Source: Flaviflexus ciconiae
Lineage (GTDB): Bacteria > Actinomycetota > Actinomycetes > Actinomycetales > Actinomycetaceae
Assembly: GCF_003971195.1 (NCBI RefSeq)
Contig: NZ_CP034593.1
Coordinates: forward strand, 248,001 to 312,000
Direction of reading: 5' to 3'
Length of the DNA: 64,000 nucleotides
Positions within the stretch are counted from its first letter, which is position 1. Every line of letters begins with the position of its first letter. Of the stretch, positions 9,009 through 17,550 are shown piece after piece. Under the pieces are notes generated by a model. That model ran no database searches and was not told where the DNA came from. It was given only the letters and a program-made list of their open reading frames with translations. The translations under genes were made by a program, and so were the position numbers.

Positions 9009-10699
9009 TACACGGCCTCCATGGAGTTCTGCAGGGCGGAAACAAGTTCGTCGACGCTCAGCGGGGGAGGGGTGACTCCCAGTTCGTTGCCGAGGAGAAC
9101 AACCTGGGGTGGGACCACCCGTGCCCGTGCCAATGTCTCCGGCATAGTAAACAGCTCCCGCGGTTCGAGATCTGCTGCGACCGTGCCGTTTTCGAGAACA
9201 ATGACTCTATTCGCCCACTCGGCCACCAAATGCATGTCGTGGGTGGCGACTACGGTGCACTCGATGACGCCGGCGAGCTCCGCCAGCATGGTGGTGACGT
9301 CCTCGCGGGACGACACATCGAGGGAGGACGTCGGTTCGTCCAGCAGGAGGATCCGGGGCCTCATGGCGAGCCCAATGGCGAGGGTTGCTCGCCTCTGTTG
9401 CCCGCCGGACAGTGCTCTGCCGTCTCGATCCGCGAAGTCGGTGAGGTTCACTCGGTTGAGTGTGTCGTCGACAAGTTCTTCCCAGTTCTCGATTCCCCGT
9501 CCCTCGGGGAAGAGGGCGATGTCGGAACGGATCGAGTCTTTGAGGAACATCTGCTGGGGATGCTGGTAGAGATAGGCGGCGATCTCGGAGAGCTTGCTGG
9601 CCGACCGGCTACGGGTGTTCACCCCGTCGATCTCAACCTCACCGGAGCGAGGCACGGACAGTCCTGCCAGTTGCTTGAGGAGCGTGGTCTTGCCAGAGCC
9701 GTTGCCGCCGACGACGGCAATACGGTCCCCCGCATAGAACTCCAGGTTGATGCCCTTGAGGACCGGGAGGACGTCCCCGCCGACGGACTTGTACCCGTGG
9801 TGGAGGTCCGTCGTGCGGGCAACGACTCGTTCGGCTGGGCGGTGTCGCGGAAGGGCGGTGACCATGCCGGTTGCCATGCCCCGATCTTCGAGCATTCGGG
9901 CGGCGGTGGGCACATCCCTGGGTGCTCTTTCCATTCCCATGGTGGAACAGACCTGGACGACCTGGGGCGCGGGGATACCGTGCTCTTCCAGTTCGTCCGT
10001 GCGGTTGACGGCTTCGTCGATGTTAAGATGCCAGACGGGTGCACCATCAGCCATAAGCACGACCGATTTCGCGTATTGTGCGATGAACTCGGCGTGGTGC
10101 TCGATGGTGATAATGGTCAGTCCCTGCTCGTTGAGTTCCTGGAGCTGACGATAGATTTCGTGGGCTCGGGCCGGGTCGAGTTCGGCGACGGGTTCGTCAA
10201 CAACGACGATGTCGGGACGCAGGGCAAGCACGGCGGCGAGTGCCGTCGTGTGTGCCTGCCCGCCGCTGAGTGCCCAGGTGAAGCGGTCAGCGATGTTCTC
10301 AATACCAAGGGTGTGAAGAACCTCTGCGGAACGCTCCTCAAAGTCAGCGTGTCCGAAGTTGACGGGACCGAACCTGATCTCGTCACGGACGGTGGGTCGG
10401 ACCAGCTGGTTCTGGAAGTCCTGGTAGACGTATCCGACCTTGGAGGAAAGGACGGCAACATTCGACTCGAAAGTGTCGATGCCGTCGACGACAACATCGC
10501 CTGCGAAGTCGCCGTTCCAGTAGTGGGGGATGAGTCCGTTGAAGGTTTTGCACAGGGTGGTTTTACCCGAGCCGTTGCCTCCAACGATGGCGACGAAGTC
10601 GCCACGCTCAATGGTGAGATTAACGTTTTTGAGGGTGTCCTCCTCAGCTCCCGGGTAGCGGAAGCTGAGATCGGACACCGTGATGATCGGATTGCTCAC
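9008..10699 (-). CDS. ECF transporter fused double ATPase (A-A')
   Basis: 563-aa cytoplasmic ATPase with two complete ABC domains in one chain. Domain 1: Walker A GGNGSGKTT at about residue 39, signature ALSGGQAHTTALA, Walker B VVVDEP, switch IEHH. Domain 2 (from about residue 300): Walker A GGNGSGKTTLLKQ, signature ALSGGQQRRATLA, Walker B LLLDEPTSSLD, switch THDMH. The linker is about 45 residues. Starts GTG, overlapping the S-subunit stop (GTGA). Such fused A components are common in actinobacterial ECF systems. Confidence 0.93.
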   Translation of the reverse strand: MSNPIITVSDLSFRYPGAEEDTLKNVNLTIERGDFVAIVGGNGSGKTTLCKTFNGLIPHYWNGDFAGDVVVDGIDTFESNVAVLSSKVGYVYQDFQNQLVRPTVRDEIRFGPVNFGHADFEERSAEVLHTLGIENIADRFTWALSGGQAHTTALAAVLALRPDIVVVDEPVAELDPARAHEIYRQLQELNEQGLTIITIEHHAEFIAQYAKSVVLMADGAPVWHLNIDEAVNRTDELEEHGIPAPQVVQVCSTMGMERAPRDVPTAARMLEDRGMATGMVTALPRHRPAERVVARTTDLHHGYKSVGGDVLPVLKGINLEFYAGDRIAVVGGNGSGKTTLLKQLAGLSVPRSGEVEIDGVNTRSRSASKLSEIAAYLYQHPQQMFLKDSIRSDIALFPEGRGIENWEELVDDTLNRVNLTDFADRDGRALSGGQQRRATLAIGLAMRPRILLLDEPTSSLDVSSREDVTTMLAELAGVIECTVVATHDMHLVAEWANRVIVLENGTVAADLEPRELFTMPETLARARVVPPQVVLLGNELGVTPPPLSVDELVSALQNSMEAV

Positions 10700-11619
10700 G
10701 CATCGACCTTGTCGTTGTTATCGACCTGCTGGTCGGTGTTCTTATCCCGGATTCCGATCCGGTATGAGACAAAGGCAATGATCGTTGTCAGGACGATCGC
10801 GCCCACGCCAACCCAGAGGAAACTCATGCCGTACTGTTCCAGGAACTCGGGTTCGAAGACACCGATTTCAACATCCCAGGACTCGAGGAAAGCGAAGAAG
10901 GCGGAACCGATTGCGATAGCAACGGCAACGACAACGAACCAGCCTGCGCGGGGAGCCTCACCGGGGATCGGCTCACCGGTGACGCGGGGACGCATACCCA
11001 TGAGCGGCTCGATCTTGCCGTGAAGCGCGGGGATGAGCCACATGGCGGGGATGGCGCCGAAGAGGATACCGGAGATAACAATGTCGACACCGAAACCAAT
11101 CGACTCGATAGCGAGCATCGACTCTGGAAGACCCTCGACGTACTCGGCGTCCTCAAGACCAACCCAGACCTTCGTCAGGTCAACGGCGGCCGACAGGAAC
11201 TTGTCAATAACAACCACCATGATCGCGCCAACCCAGATCTGGGTCTTCGAACGCGGATCACGGATGAGGGAGCCTGCGATAAAGAGGGCGAGGAACATCT
11301 GGAAGAAGCCCTCAATCTCCGCCAGGCCGGAGAAGTCACCCATGAGCAGGTCAACGAAAACAATCTCACCAAGCGGTGCGCCAAGTGCTGCCCAGAAAGG
11401 CGAGAACAGGGCAACCATCGTGAGGGGGACAAAGACGAAGTAGGAGACGGACACGTCGATCGGGCCGAGCGACACGTCAGGAATGATTTCCAGGATGATG
11501 TTTGCCAGGCCAAACAGGGCCATCGACAGAACGAACACCATGAGCTTCTGAGGGGTAGAGAGAGTGGGCTTGGAACCTTCGGTGCGAACGCGACCGGCGC
11601 GCTCATACGTTGTGGACAT
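10696..11619 (-). CDS. ECF transporter substrate-binding (S) component-like membrane protein
   Basis: 307-aa integral membrane protein encoded before the ECF ATPase and T subunit, so the probable substrate-recognition subunit. Hydrophobic segments: MVFVLSMALFGLANIILEII, FVFVPLTMVALFSPFWAAL, GFFQMFLALFIAGSL, IWVGAIMVVVIDKF, a segment near IGFGVDIVISGILFGAI, then two more at the C-terminus (GWFVVVAVAIAIGSAFFAF and FLWVGVGAIVLTTIIAFV). The C-terminal pair is extra to the usual six-helix S component. Start chosen at MSTTYERAG, preceded by AAAGGAAG. It overlaps the HAD gene end by 17 bases. Substrate not readable from sequence. Confidence 0.8.
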   Translation of the reverse strand: MSTTYERAGRVRTEGSKPTLSTPQKLMVFVLSMALFGLANIILEIIPDVSLGPIDVSVSYFVFVPLTMVALFSPFWAALGAPLGEIVFVDLLMGDFSGLAEIEGFFQMFLALFIAGSLIRDPRSKTQIWVGAIMVVVIDKFLSAAVDLTKVWVGLEDAEYVEGLPESMLAIESIGFGVDIVISGILFGAIPAMWLIPALHGKIEPLMGMRPRVTGEPIPGEAPRAGWFVVVAVAIAIGSAFFAFLESWDVEIGVFEPEFLEQYGMSFLWVGVGAIVLTTIIAFVSYRIGIRDKNTDQQVDNNDKVDA

Positions 11620-13375
11620 GATCTTCCTTTGCGAGGGAGTGGATGATAGCTGCGGAAAGTTGTTGGGGAGTATCGACAACGAGTGTTGCCGTACCGTCGG
11701 ACAGGGCATTATCGAGGACATTGTCGGGAGTGGAACCACCCCGGATCAGGGCACGATTGGCTATGCCCGCGCGGCGAGCACCCGTCGCATCATTGACTGG
11801 CTTGTCGCCAAGGAACCAGGAGTTCTTAGGATCGGCACTGGCAATAGCGAGAGCTTCTTCAAAGATTGGAGCGCTCGGCTTACGAACACCGATCTCGTCG
11901 GAACAGACAAAGGCATCGATGGTGAGCCCGTGCCTTTCGCATTCGGACCGCACCGTGCGTCCCGAAATCGTATTCGAGACGACGATGATTGCCATGCCGT
12001 TCTCCCTGCACGTCTGAAACAGTTCCGGGATCCCCGGACGGAGAGTGCGGGAAGTCTTAGCCCTGGCGAACCTCACCGTCAGGTCGTGGGCCTCAGCTCG
12101 GAACCATGCGGCGTTCACAACGCCTAGGAACTCGTTCACGGTGGCCCAAAACTCGGTGGGTTGCTGCTCGGGAATATCGGTGCGGGAACCCGCCAGGAAA
12201 GCCTCGTTCCATGCTGTTTTCAGCTTCTTATGAACGGCACGAGCAGAGTCAATAGCCTCACGAACCTCAGAGGCTGTCACAACATCGCCAGGTAGGAGAG
12301 GAATCCGAGAAGCAATATCTTCAGCAACCTCATTGACTGCCTCAGGATTGGGCGTAGATGTCGAAATAACACCGCCGTGATCGATGAGCAGGGCAGCGCG
12401 CGAACCAAATACATTTGTGGTCAGTGAACCGCTGGTTTGGTGCGATGATGCTGGGTCGGACTTTGACGATGCTCCGGTGGGAAGAAGAACCGAGCCGGGT
12501 TGTGACGAAGTCGGTGCCGGCTGTGACGCCGCCGGTGCCTGTTGGGACTCGGACGATGACTGTTGGGACGTCGTCGAGGTACCCCGAGAGGAGTATGGAT
12601 CCATCTGTTCCGTAGCGTTGATGAGCGCGTCAAGGAGTCCACGCGGATCATCAAAGACAGCGTCTGGGGTTTCGCGAACGTAGAACGGAGGATTGTCGGT
12701 GTGCTTAGAACGAGTCAGGATCAGTCCGGCAACGCCGGCCGCACTGCCCGCGACAACATCCCGGTCCTGCGTGTCACCCACGTACCAGCACTTGTCGACA
12801 TCGACATGCAGAGCATCGGCGGCTTGGGCGATCATGCCCGGATGAGGTTTACGGATACCGACCTCATCAGAATAGACCTGCACCCCAAAATACGAGTCCA
12901 GGTCGTGTTCGGCCAAGATCCGGCGGTGCGCCAGCCCAGCATGAGCATTGGACACAATGCCAAGAGGAATCTCGTTTGCTTTGCAGAACTCGAGGAGTTC
13001 CGGAATGCCAGGGCGAACAATGTGGTCGGACATTGTCATCGAGATCGTGGCAAGCAGTTCTGTCGCCTCTGCAATGAGGAGCCTGCGCGGTCCCTCGGGT
13101 AGACGAGAGAACAGGAACTCTCCAACAACCTCCCGAGCGTCGATCTCGGTGGGGTAGGGGCGTCGTGACGAGGAATGCTTCCAGTGCTTGAGGCCGGTTC
13201 TGCCTGCCTCAAGCTCGCGGGCCAGCTCGTCCTCGGACAGGTCGTAGCCGCCGCGCAGAAGCATTTCGCGCACGTGACGTGCCACGTCCTTGAGCCCATC
13301 GGGTCGCTTGTGTGTTTCAAAGATGACTCCGCCGAAGTCGAGCAGGAGCCCGTGGGGGCGGTGAGTAAGAGCCAT
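11603..13375 (-). CDS. Tandem HAD-superfamily hydrolase (two HAD domains)
   Basis: 590-aa protein made of two HAD-like phosphatase domains. Domain 1 (about 1-255): LLLDFGGVIFE with nucleophile Asp13, VSNAHA, KPHPGM, GDTQDRD. Domain 2 (about 325-590): LLIDHGGVIS with Asp332, VSNTISG, RKPSAPIFEEAL, GDKPVNDATGARRAG. The usual second Asp of DxD is Gly in both, as in the DFGG-type HAD subgroup. A Ser/Gln/Pro-rich linker (about 260-315) joins them. First gene of the leftward ECF operon, behind a LacI-type operator; it may process the transported compound or its phosphate ester (inference). Confidence 0.87.
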   Translation of the reverse strand: MALTHRPHGLLLDFGGVIFETHKRPDGLKDVARHVREMLLRGGYDLSEDELARELEAGRTGLKHWKHSSSRRPYPTEIDAREVVGEFLFSRLPEGPRRLLIAEATELLATISMTMSDHIVRPGIPELLEFCKANEIPLGIVSNAHAGLAHRRILAEHDLDSYFGVQVYSDEVGIRKPHPGMIAQAADALHVDVDKCWYVGDTQDRDVVAGSAAGVAGLILTRSKHTDNPPFYVRETPDAVFDDPRGLLDALINATEQMDPYSSRGTSTTSQQSSSESQQAPAASQPAPTSSQPGSVLLPTGASSKSDPASSHQTSGSLTTNVFGSRAALLIDHGGVISTSTPNPEAVNEVAEDIASRIPLLPGDVVTASEVREAIDSARAVHKKLKTAWNEAFLAGSRTDIPEQQPTEFWATVNEFLGVVNAAWFRAEAHDLTVRFARAKTSRTLRPGIPELFQTCRENGMAIIVVSNTISGRTVRSECERHGLTIDAFVCSDEIGVRKPSAPIFEEALAIASADPKNSWFLGDKPVNDATGARRAGIANRALIRGGSTPDNVLDNALSDGTATLVVDTPQQLSAAIIHSLAKEDHVHNV

Positions 13376-13385
13376 GTGTCCTCGT

Positions 13386-13403
13386 TTCTGGAACGTCTAG
13401 CCG
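13386..13403. promoter_or_regulatory. Candidate LacI-type operator O2 (imperfect)
   Basis: TTCTGGAACGTCTAGCCG, eleven bases before the HAD start. Its left half matches the left arm of the perfect-arm operator at 13452-13469; the right half is degenerate. The TGGAACG core is typical of LacI-family sites. Confidence 0.5.
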
Positions 13404-13451
13404 TGACCTTAGAGGGCGTAAGTGACATCCACGTGGCGGGAAGGTTAACAA

Positions 13452-13469
13452 TTCTGGAGCGTTCCAGAA
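13452..13469. promoter_or_regulatory. LacI-type operator O1
   Basis: TTCTGGAGCGTTCCAGAA: 7-bp inverted arms TTCTGGA/TCCAGAA around GCGT, with the central CG characteristic of LacI-family operators. It ends 17 bases before the lacI-type gene start, so autoregulation plus control of the divergent ECF operon is likely. Confidence 0.75.
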
Positions 13470-13486
13470 CGTGATAGAACTAGTAC

Positions 13487-14452
13487 ATGCGAAACCGAAC
13501 AACAATCGTCGACGTGGCCAAGGCAGCGGGAGTGTCAAAATCACTCGTTTCCCTTGCCATCAGAGGCGATGCGGGAGTGAGCGACGAAACACGCCAGCGG
13601 ATCCTCGCGGTTGCCGATGACCTCGGATATCGCTCCAATGTGTGGGCGCGTTCCCTGGCACACGGGAAAACCAACATGATTGGCGTGCTACTGACGGACC
13701 TCAGTAACCCCTACCACACCGACGTTGTTATCGGCGTGGAGGATGCTGCCCACGAACGGGGACAGAACGTTCTCATCAGCCACGGCAGGCGAGACCCTGA
13801 TCTGTTGGCGAGCCAGCTCCTAAAGTTTGAAGCACTTGGCGTTGATGGCATCATCGTTATTTCTGCGCATACCCCCAGTGATGTCATTGCCGATATTGCA
13901 CAGCGCACGCGAGTGGTTATTGTTGGTCGGCCAGGGGAGCTACCGGAAAGTGTGAGCCGAATCCGTAACGATGACGAACTCGGAGCAAGAAGGGCAACCA
14001 CCCACCTTCTCGAGAGCGGCAGAACGCGTATCGCTTTCCTCCAGAACTCGACCTCGCCCTCTGCTCGTGCGCGGCAGAAGTCTTACGAGCAGACACTAAG
14101 GGAAGCAGGGCTAGATCCTCTCGTCCTTACTCCAGGTGACCTCACTGCCGATGCGTTCACAGGGATTGACGGAATCGTTGCGGCCAATGATCGCGGCGCA
14201 GTCCACGCACTTGGGGAGGCAAGCGATGCTGGGGTACGCGTACCAAGCGATCTTGCGATAGTCGGCTATGACAACTCGCAGCTTTCTCGAGTTGTCCGGC
14301 CGCAGCTTTCTTCCGTCGATCAGCCGAGGATCCAGATGGGAAGAAGAGCACTGGAAGCCGTACTCGGCAACGAGGTTATCCACGAAGTGTTCGAACCCGA
14401 ACTCGTCATCCGTGACTCCTCGGCGCTCGAGAGGGCAACTGTCGAGAGCTAA
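13487..14452 (+). CDS. LacI-family transcriptional regulator
   Basis: 321-aa repressor. The N-terminal helix-turn-helix and hinge read TTIVDVAKAAGVSKSLVS then RGDAGVSDETRQRI and LGYRSNVWARSL. A periplasmic-binding-protein-like effector domain follows (NMIGVLLTDLSNPYHTDVV, GIVAANDRGAVHALGEA, DLAIVGYDNSQLSRVVRP). It is divergent from the HAD/ECF operon with palindromic operators between, and 36 bases before the ketosamine-kinase-like gene, which suggests one regulon. The ligand is probably a sugar or sugar-derived compound by family precedent. Confidence 0.93.
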   Translation: MRNRTTIVDVAKAAGVSKSLVSLAIRGDAGVSDETRQRILAVADDLGYRSNVWARSLAHGKTNMIGVLLTDLSNPYHTDVVIGVEDAAHERGQNVLISHGRRDPDLLASQLLKFEALGVDGIIVISAHTPSDVIADIAQRTRVVIVGRPGELPESVSRIRNDDELGARRATTHLLESGRTRIAFLQNSTSPSARARQKSYEQTLREAGLDPLVLTPGDLTADAFTGIDGIVAANDRGAVHALGEASDAGVRVPSDLAIVGYDNSQLSRVVRPQLSSVDQPRIQMGRRALEAVLGNEVIHEVFEPELVIRDSSALERATVES

Positions 14453-14488
14453 CCGATAGAACCGGGTAGCGTGGTGTCAGGAGAGAAA

Positions 14489-15286
14489 ATGACTGACACC
14501 TTCACAAAGTCTTCCGCAAACAACCGCGGCGAAGCCGCAGGCCTCACCTGGCTCGGCCAGGCCACGGGTGGCGGAGGAGCGCGCGTCACCCGCGTCATCC
14601 ACGTAGACGACTCCGTTCTCGAGATCGAACGGATTAAACAGACTGCTCCAAGCCCCGAGAATGCTCGAGCCTTCGGCCGGGCACTCGCCCACACTCACGC
14701 GGCCGGAGCACCCTGGTGGGGATGTGCACCCGAGGGGTGGATTGGTCCCGACTACATTGGGCGCTCGCGAACGAAGCTGTTCCCCGAAAAAGAAACCGCA
14801 CCCACATCCTTCGGCCAGTTATACGGCGAGCACCGCATCGCCGACTTCGCCAAACGCATCGTTGACCGCGGACTCATCACCGCGAAAGAAGCGAGAATCT
14901 TCGACGACCTAGCCGAGCGGCTCATCGCAGGTGACTTCGACTCCGAACAACCAAAGCTCGTACAAGACGCCGGATTCGACGTTGCCAGACTGCATGGCGA
15001 CATGTGGGCAGGAAATGTTCTCTACTGCGGTGGACCTACCGGCGCCGCGTTGATTGATCCCATGGCGCACGGCGGACATGCAGAAACGGACCTGGCTGCG
15101 CTCGCGGTCTTCGGTTTCCCCTACCTTGAAGAGGTCTACGCAGGCTATGACGAAGCCTCACCTTTGGCTGATGGTTGGCAGGGGAGAAGCGGGCTCCACC
15201 AGCTCGGAATGATCATCATGCATGCCCACCTTTTCGAAGGGCACTACGTGGGGTGGGCGGAGGAGGTTGCGGGGAAATATCGGTAG
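14489..15286 (+). CDS. Fructosamine/ketosamine-3-kinase family protein
   Basis: 265-aa kinase-like protein of the fructosamine-kinase/aminoglycoside-phosphotransferase fold. The catalytic loop is LHGDMWAGNVLY (HGDxWxGN) and the metal-binding Asp is in ALIDPMAHGGHAETDLA; the N-lobe contains GGGGARVTRV. Start is the ATG after AGGAGAGAAA; the GTG six codons earlier is less well placed. It probably phosphorylates ketosamines (glycated amines) or a similar sugar-amine. It lies 36 bases behind the LacI gene, so likely co-transcribed and tied to the ECF locus. Confidence 0.86.
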   Translation: MTDTFTKSSANNRGEAAGLTWLGQATGGGGARVTRVIHVDDSVLEIERIKQTAPSPENARAFGRALAHTHAAGAPWWGCAPEGWIGPDYIGRSRTKLFPEKETAPTSFGQLYGEHRIADFAKRIVDRGLITAKEARIFDDLAERLIAGDFDSEQPKLVQDAGFDVARLHGDMWAGNVLYCGGPTGAALIDPMAHGGHAETDLAALAVFGFPYLEEVYAGYDEASPLADGWQGRSGLHQLGMIIMHAHLFEGHYVGWAEEVAGKYR

Positions 15287-15415
15287 CCGCTAGCAACCTC
15301 CCGGATTGTGGTGGACGGCTTGTTCCCTGGTCTCGGCTTTGCCAGTGGCGTCTCTCTGGCCGCCCCGTCTAGGTAAAGGCGAGAAACTGGGCGCTGTCGG
15401 TGACATAATGGAGCG

Positions 15416-16576
15416 GTGACTGAACCAATATCGCTTGGAATGCCTGGTGTCCACGAGGAGCCGGCCGTGCTCTCCCCGAGGAAGAAGACCCGCAGGATCA
15501 AGGTGGGTGACGTCTACGTGGGCGGCGATGCCCCGATCTCGGTGCAGTCGATGACGACAACAAAGACGCACGATATTGGTGCCACGCTGCAGCAGATTGC
15601 TGAGCTGACGGCATCGGGTTGCGACATTGTTCGCGTTGCCTGCCCGACCGATAAGGATGCTGAAGCCCTCAAGGTTATTGCCCAGCAGTCCACGATCCCG
15701 GTCGTCGCCGATATTCATTTCCAGCCACGCTATGTGTTCGCAGCTATTGATGCTGGTATGGGAGTCCGGGTTAACCCGGGCAACATCAAGAAGTTCGATG
15801 ATCAGATTCCCGAGATCGCCAAGGCCGCGAACCTCAACGGGACGGCGATGAGAATCGGCGTGAACGCAGGCTCTCTCGATCCGCGCCTACTCAAGAAGTA
15901 CGGGAAGGCTACGCCCGAGGCGATGGTCGAGTCGGCTGTTAATGAGGCACACCTTTTTGAGGAGGCGGGCTTCTACGACTTCGCGATCTCCGTTAAGCAC
16001 CATGATCCCGTTGTCATGGTCCGAGCCTACGAACTCCTGTCCGAGGCAGGTGAGTGGCCACTACACCTCGGGGTTACCGAGGCAGGTCCTGCCTTCCAGG
16101 GCACGATCAAGTCCTCGGTTGCGTTTGGTGCTCTCCTTGCCCAGGGTATTGGTGACACTATTCGTGTTTCGCTGTCAGTTCCTCCGGTTGAGGAGATCAA
16201 GGTGGGGGAGCAGATCCTTCGTTCCCTTGGACTGCGGCCCAAGCAGCTTGAGATTGTTTCCTGCCCCTCGTGCGGTCGCGCCCAGGTTGATGTTTACACG
16301 CTTGCCGAGAAGGTAACCGAGGGTCTGAAGGACGTCACCTTCCCGCTCCGCGTGGCCGTTATGGGTTGCGTTGTGAACGGCCCGGGTGAGGCGCGCGAAG
16401 CTGACCTTGGTGTTGCCTCCGGTAATGGCAAGGGACAGATTTTCGTCAAGGGCAAGGTTGTCGAGACCGTCCCCGAGGACGAGATCGTTGAGGCCCTTAT
16501 TACCAGGGCTCGTGCGGTTGCCGAAGAGCTCGGTCTCGAGTCCGCCGAAGGTGTGACACCGGACGTTATCGTCTGA
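15416..16576 (+). CDS. ispG: 4-hydroxy-3-methylbut-2-enyl diphosphate synthase
   Basis: Penultimate MEP-pathway enzyme, a 4Fe-4S protein converting MEcPP to HMBPP. Iron-sulfur ligands are visible in [13 protein letters not shown] and [13 protein letters not shown]. The TIM-barrel start reads [17 protein letters not shown]. It is 386 aa, full length, GTG start. Downstream, the GNAT gene start overlaps its stop (TGATG). ispG-GNAT-proS is a common actinobacterial order following dxr-rseP; here the ECF/LacI block is inserted between rseP and ispG. Confidence 0.96.
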   Translation: MTEPISLGMPGVHEEPAVLSPRKKTRRIKVGDVYVGGDAPISVQSMTTTKTHDIGATLQQIAELTASGCDIVRVACPTDKDAEALKVIAQQSTIPVVADIHFQPRYVFAAIDAGMGVRVNPGNIKKFDDQIPEIAKAANLNGTAMRIGVNAGSLDPRLLKKYGKATPEAMVESAVNEAHLFEEAGFYDFAISVKHHDPVVMVRAYELLSEAGEWPLHLGVTEAGPAFQGTIKSSVAFGALLAQGIGDTIRVSLSVPPVEEIKVGEQILRSLGLRPKQLEIVSCPSCGRAQVDVYTLAEKVTEGLKDVTFPLRVAVMGCVVNGPGEAREADLGVASGNGKGQIFVKGKVVETVPEDEIVEALITRARAVAEELGLESAEGVTPDVIV

Positions 16577-17421
16577 TGTTTTGGGGATCATCTGGTCGCC
16601 GCGTTATGCGGTTGCCGGGCCGATACCGCAAGGCGGTACACGACCATCTCGCCAAAGACCCGGTCGGCTCTGTGCTGGCAGCGGTGCACGCTGACTCCAT
16701 GGGGCTTGGCTCCTCCCGCATGCTCGGCATAGTTGATAACGGGGAGCTGTCTTCGACCGTTTGGTACGGGGCGAACCTGGTGCCGGTTGGGACCAGTCAT
16801 GACGACCGGATTCTCTACGCGGACTTTATTCTGCGCAGGCCGAGAGAATGCTCCTCGATTGTGGGGGACTCAGCCGAAGTCTTGGATTTATGGGAAATGC
16901 TCCGGCACGACTGGCGGGTAGAAGCCGAGGTGCGTGCCAGCCAGCCTTCCCTTGTGGCGGGTGACCTTCGCGTTGCACCTGATCCGCGAGTCCGCCCGGC
17001 CGAACTGGCTGATGCTCCGATGGTTTCGCCCGCGGCCGTTGCCATGTTTACCGAAGAAGTCGGCTACGACCCGACCCAGTACGGACCCGGCTACGTGTCG
17101 AGAGTGTATGAACTTTGCAGGCTCGGCAATACCTTTATCCGCACCGGAATCGGCCCCGACGGGACCGAACGCGTTGAATTCAAGGCAGATATTGGCGCTA
17201 GCTACAACGGCGTCGCCCAAATCCAGGGCGTGTGGACGGCACCCGATCTACGGGGAACGGGAATCGCTACGGGAGCTATGGCGGCGGTTGTAGAACTGGT
17301 GCGCAAGCGCGTCGCCCCGACCGTGTCACTGTACGTCAACTCCTACAATCACGCCGCACTAAGGGTCTACGACAAGGTCGGATTCCACCAGGTTGGCGAG
17401 TACGCAACAATCCTTCTATAG
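16576..17421 (+). CDS. GNAT acetyltransferase with N-terminal DUF4081-like domain
   Basis: 281-aa two-part protein. The N-terminal half (about 1-130) resembles the DUF4081 region found in many actinobacterial GNATs beside ispG. The C-terminal half is a canonical GNAT fold with acetyl-CoA loop APDLRGTGIATGAMAAVV and final NSYNHAALRVYDKVGFHQVGEY. Its start overlaps the ispG stop, implying coupling. Substrate unknown; conserved synteny with ispG and proS suggests a housekeeping role. Confidence 0.88.
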   Translation: MFWGSSGRRVMRLPGRYRKAVHDHLAKDPVGSVLAAVHADSMGLGSSRMLGIVDNGELSSTVWYGANLVPVGTSHDDRILYADFILRRPRECSSIVGDSAEVLDLWEMLRHDWRVEAEVRASQPSLVAGDLRVAPDPRVRPAELADAPMVSPAAVAMFTEEVGYDPTQYGPGYVSRVYELCRLGNTFIRTGIGPDGTERVEFKADIGASYNGVAQIQGVWTAPDLRGTGIATGAMAAVVELVRKRVAPTVSLYVNSYNHAALRVYDKVGFHQVGEYATILL

Positions 17422-17550
17422 GAAATTGACGATTGCTCCCCCAACATCTGACCCCTAGATTCTGACCGTCCGCGATCAAGATTCTGTTGTTCGGTACTCA
17501 AGGCATGTGAGAAAGCGGGGTAAAGGGCAAAGATTCGGTAAGCTGACCTC

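Noticed and set aside
8298..9569. 423-codon rightward frame over ecfT
   Set aside because: Antisense to EcfT with its coupling motifs; acidic low-complexity translation.
9002..11023. 673-codon rightward frame over the ECF genes
   Set aside because: Antisense to unambiguous ABC ATPase and S-component sequence.
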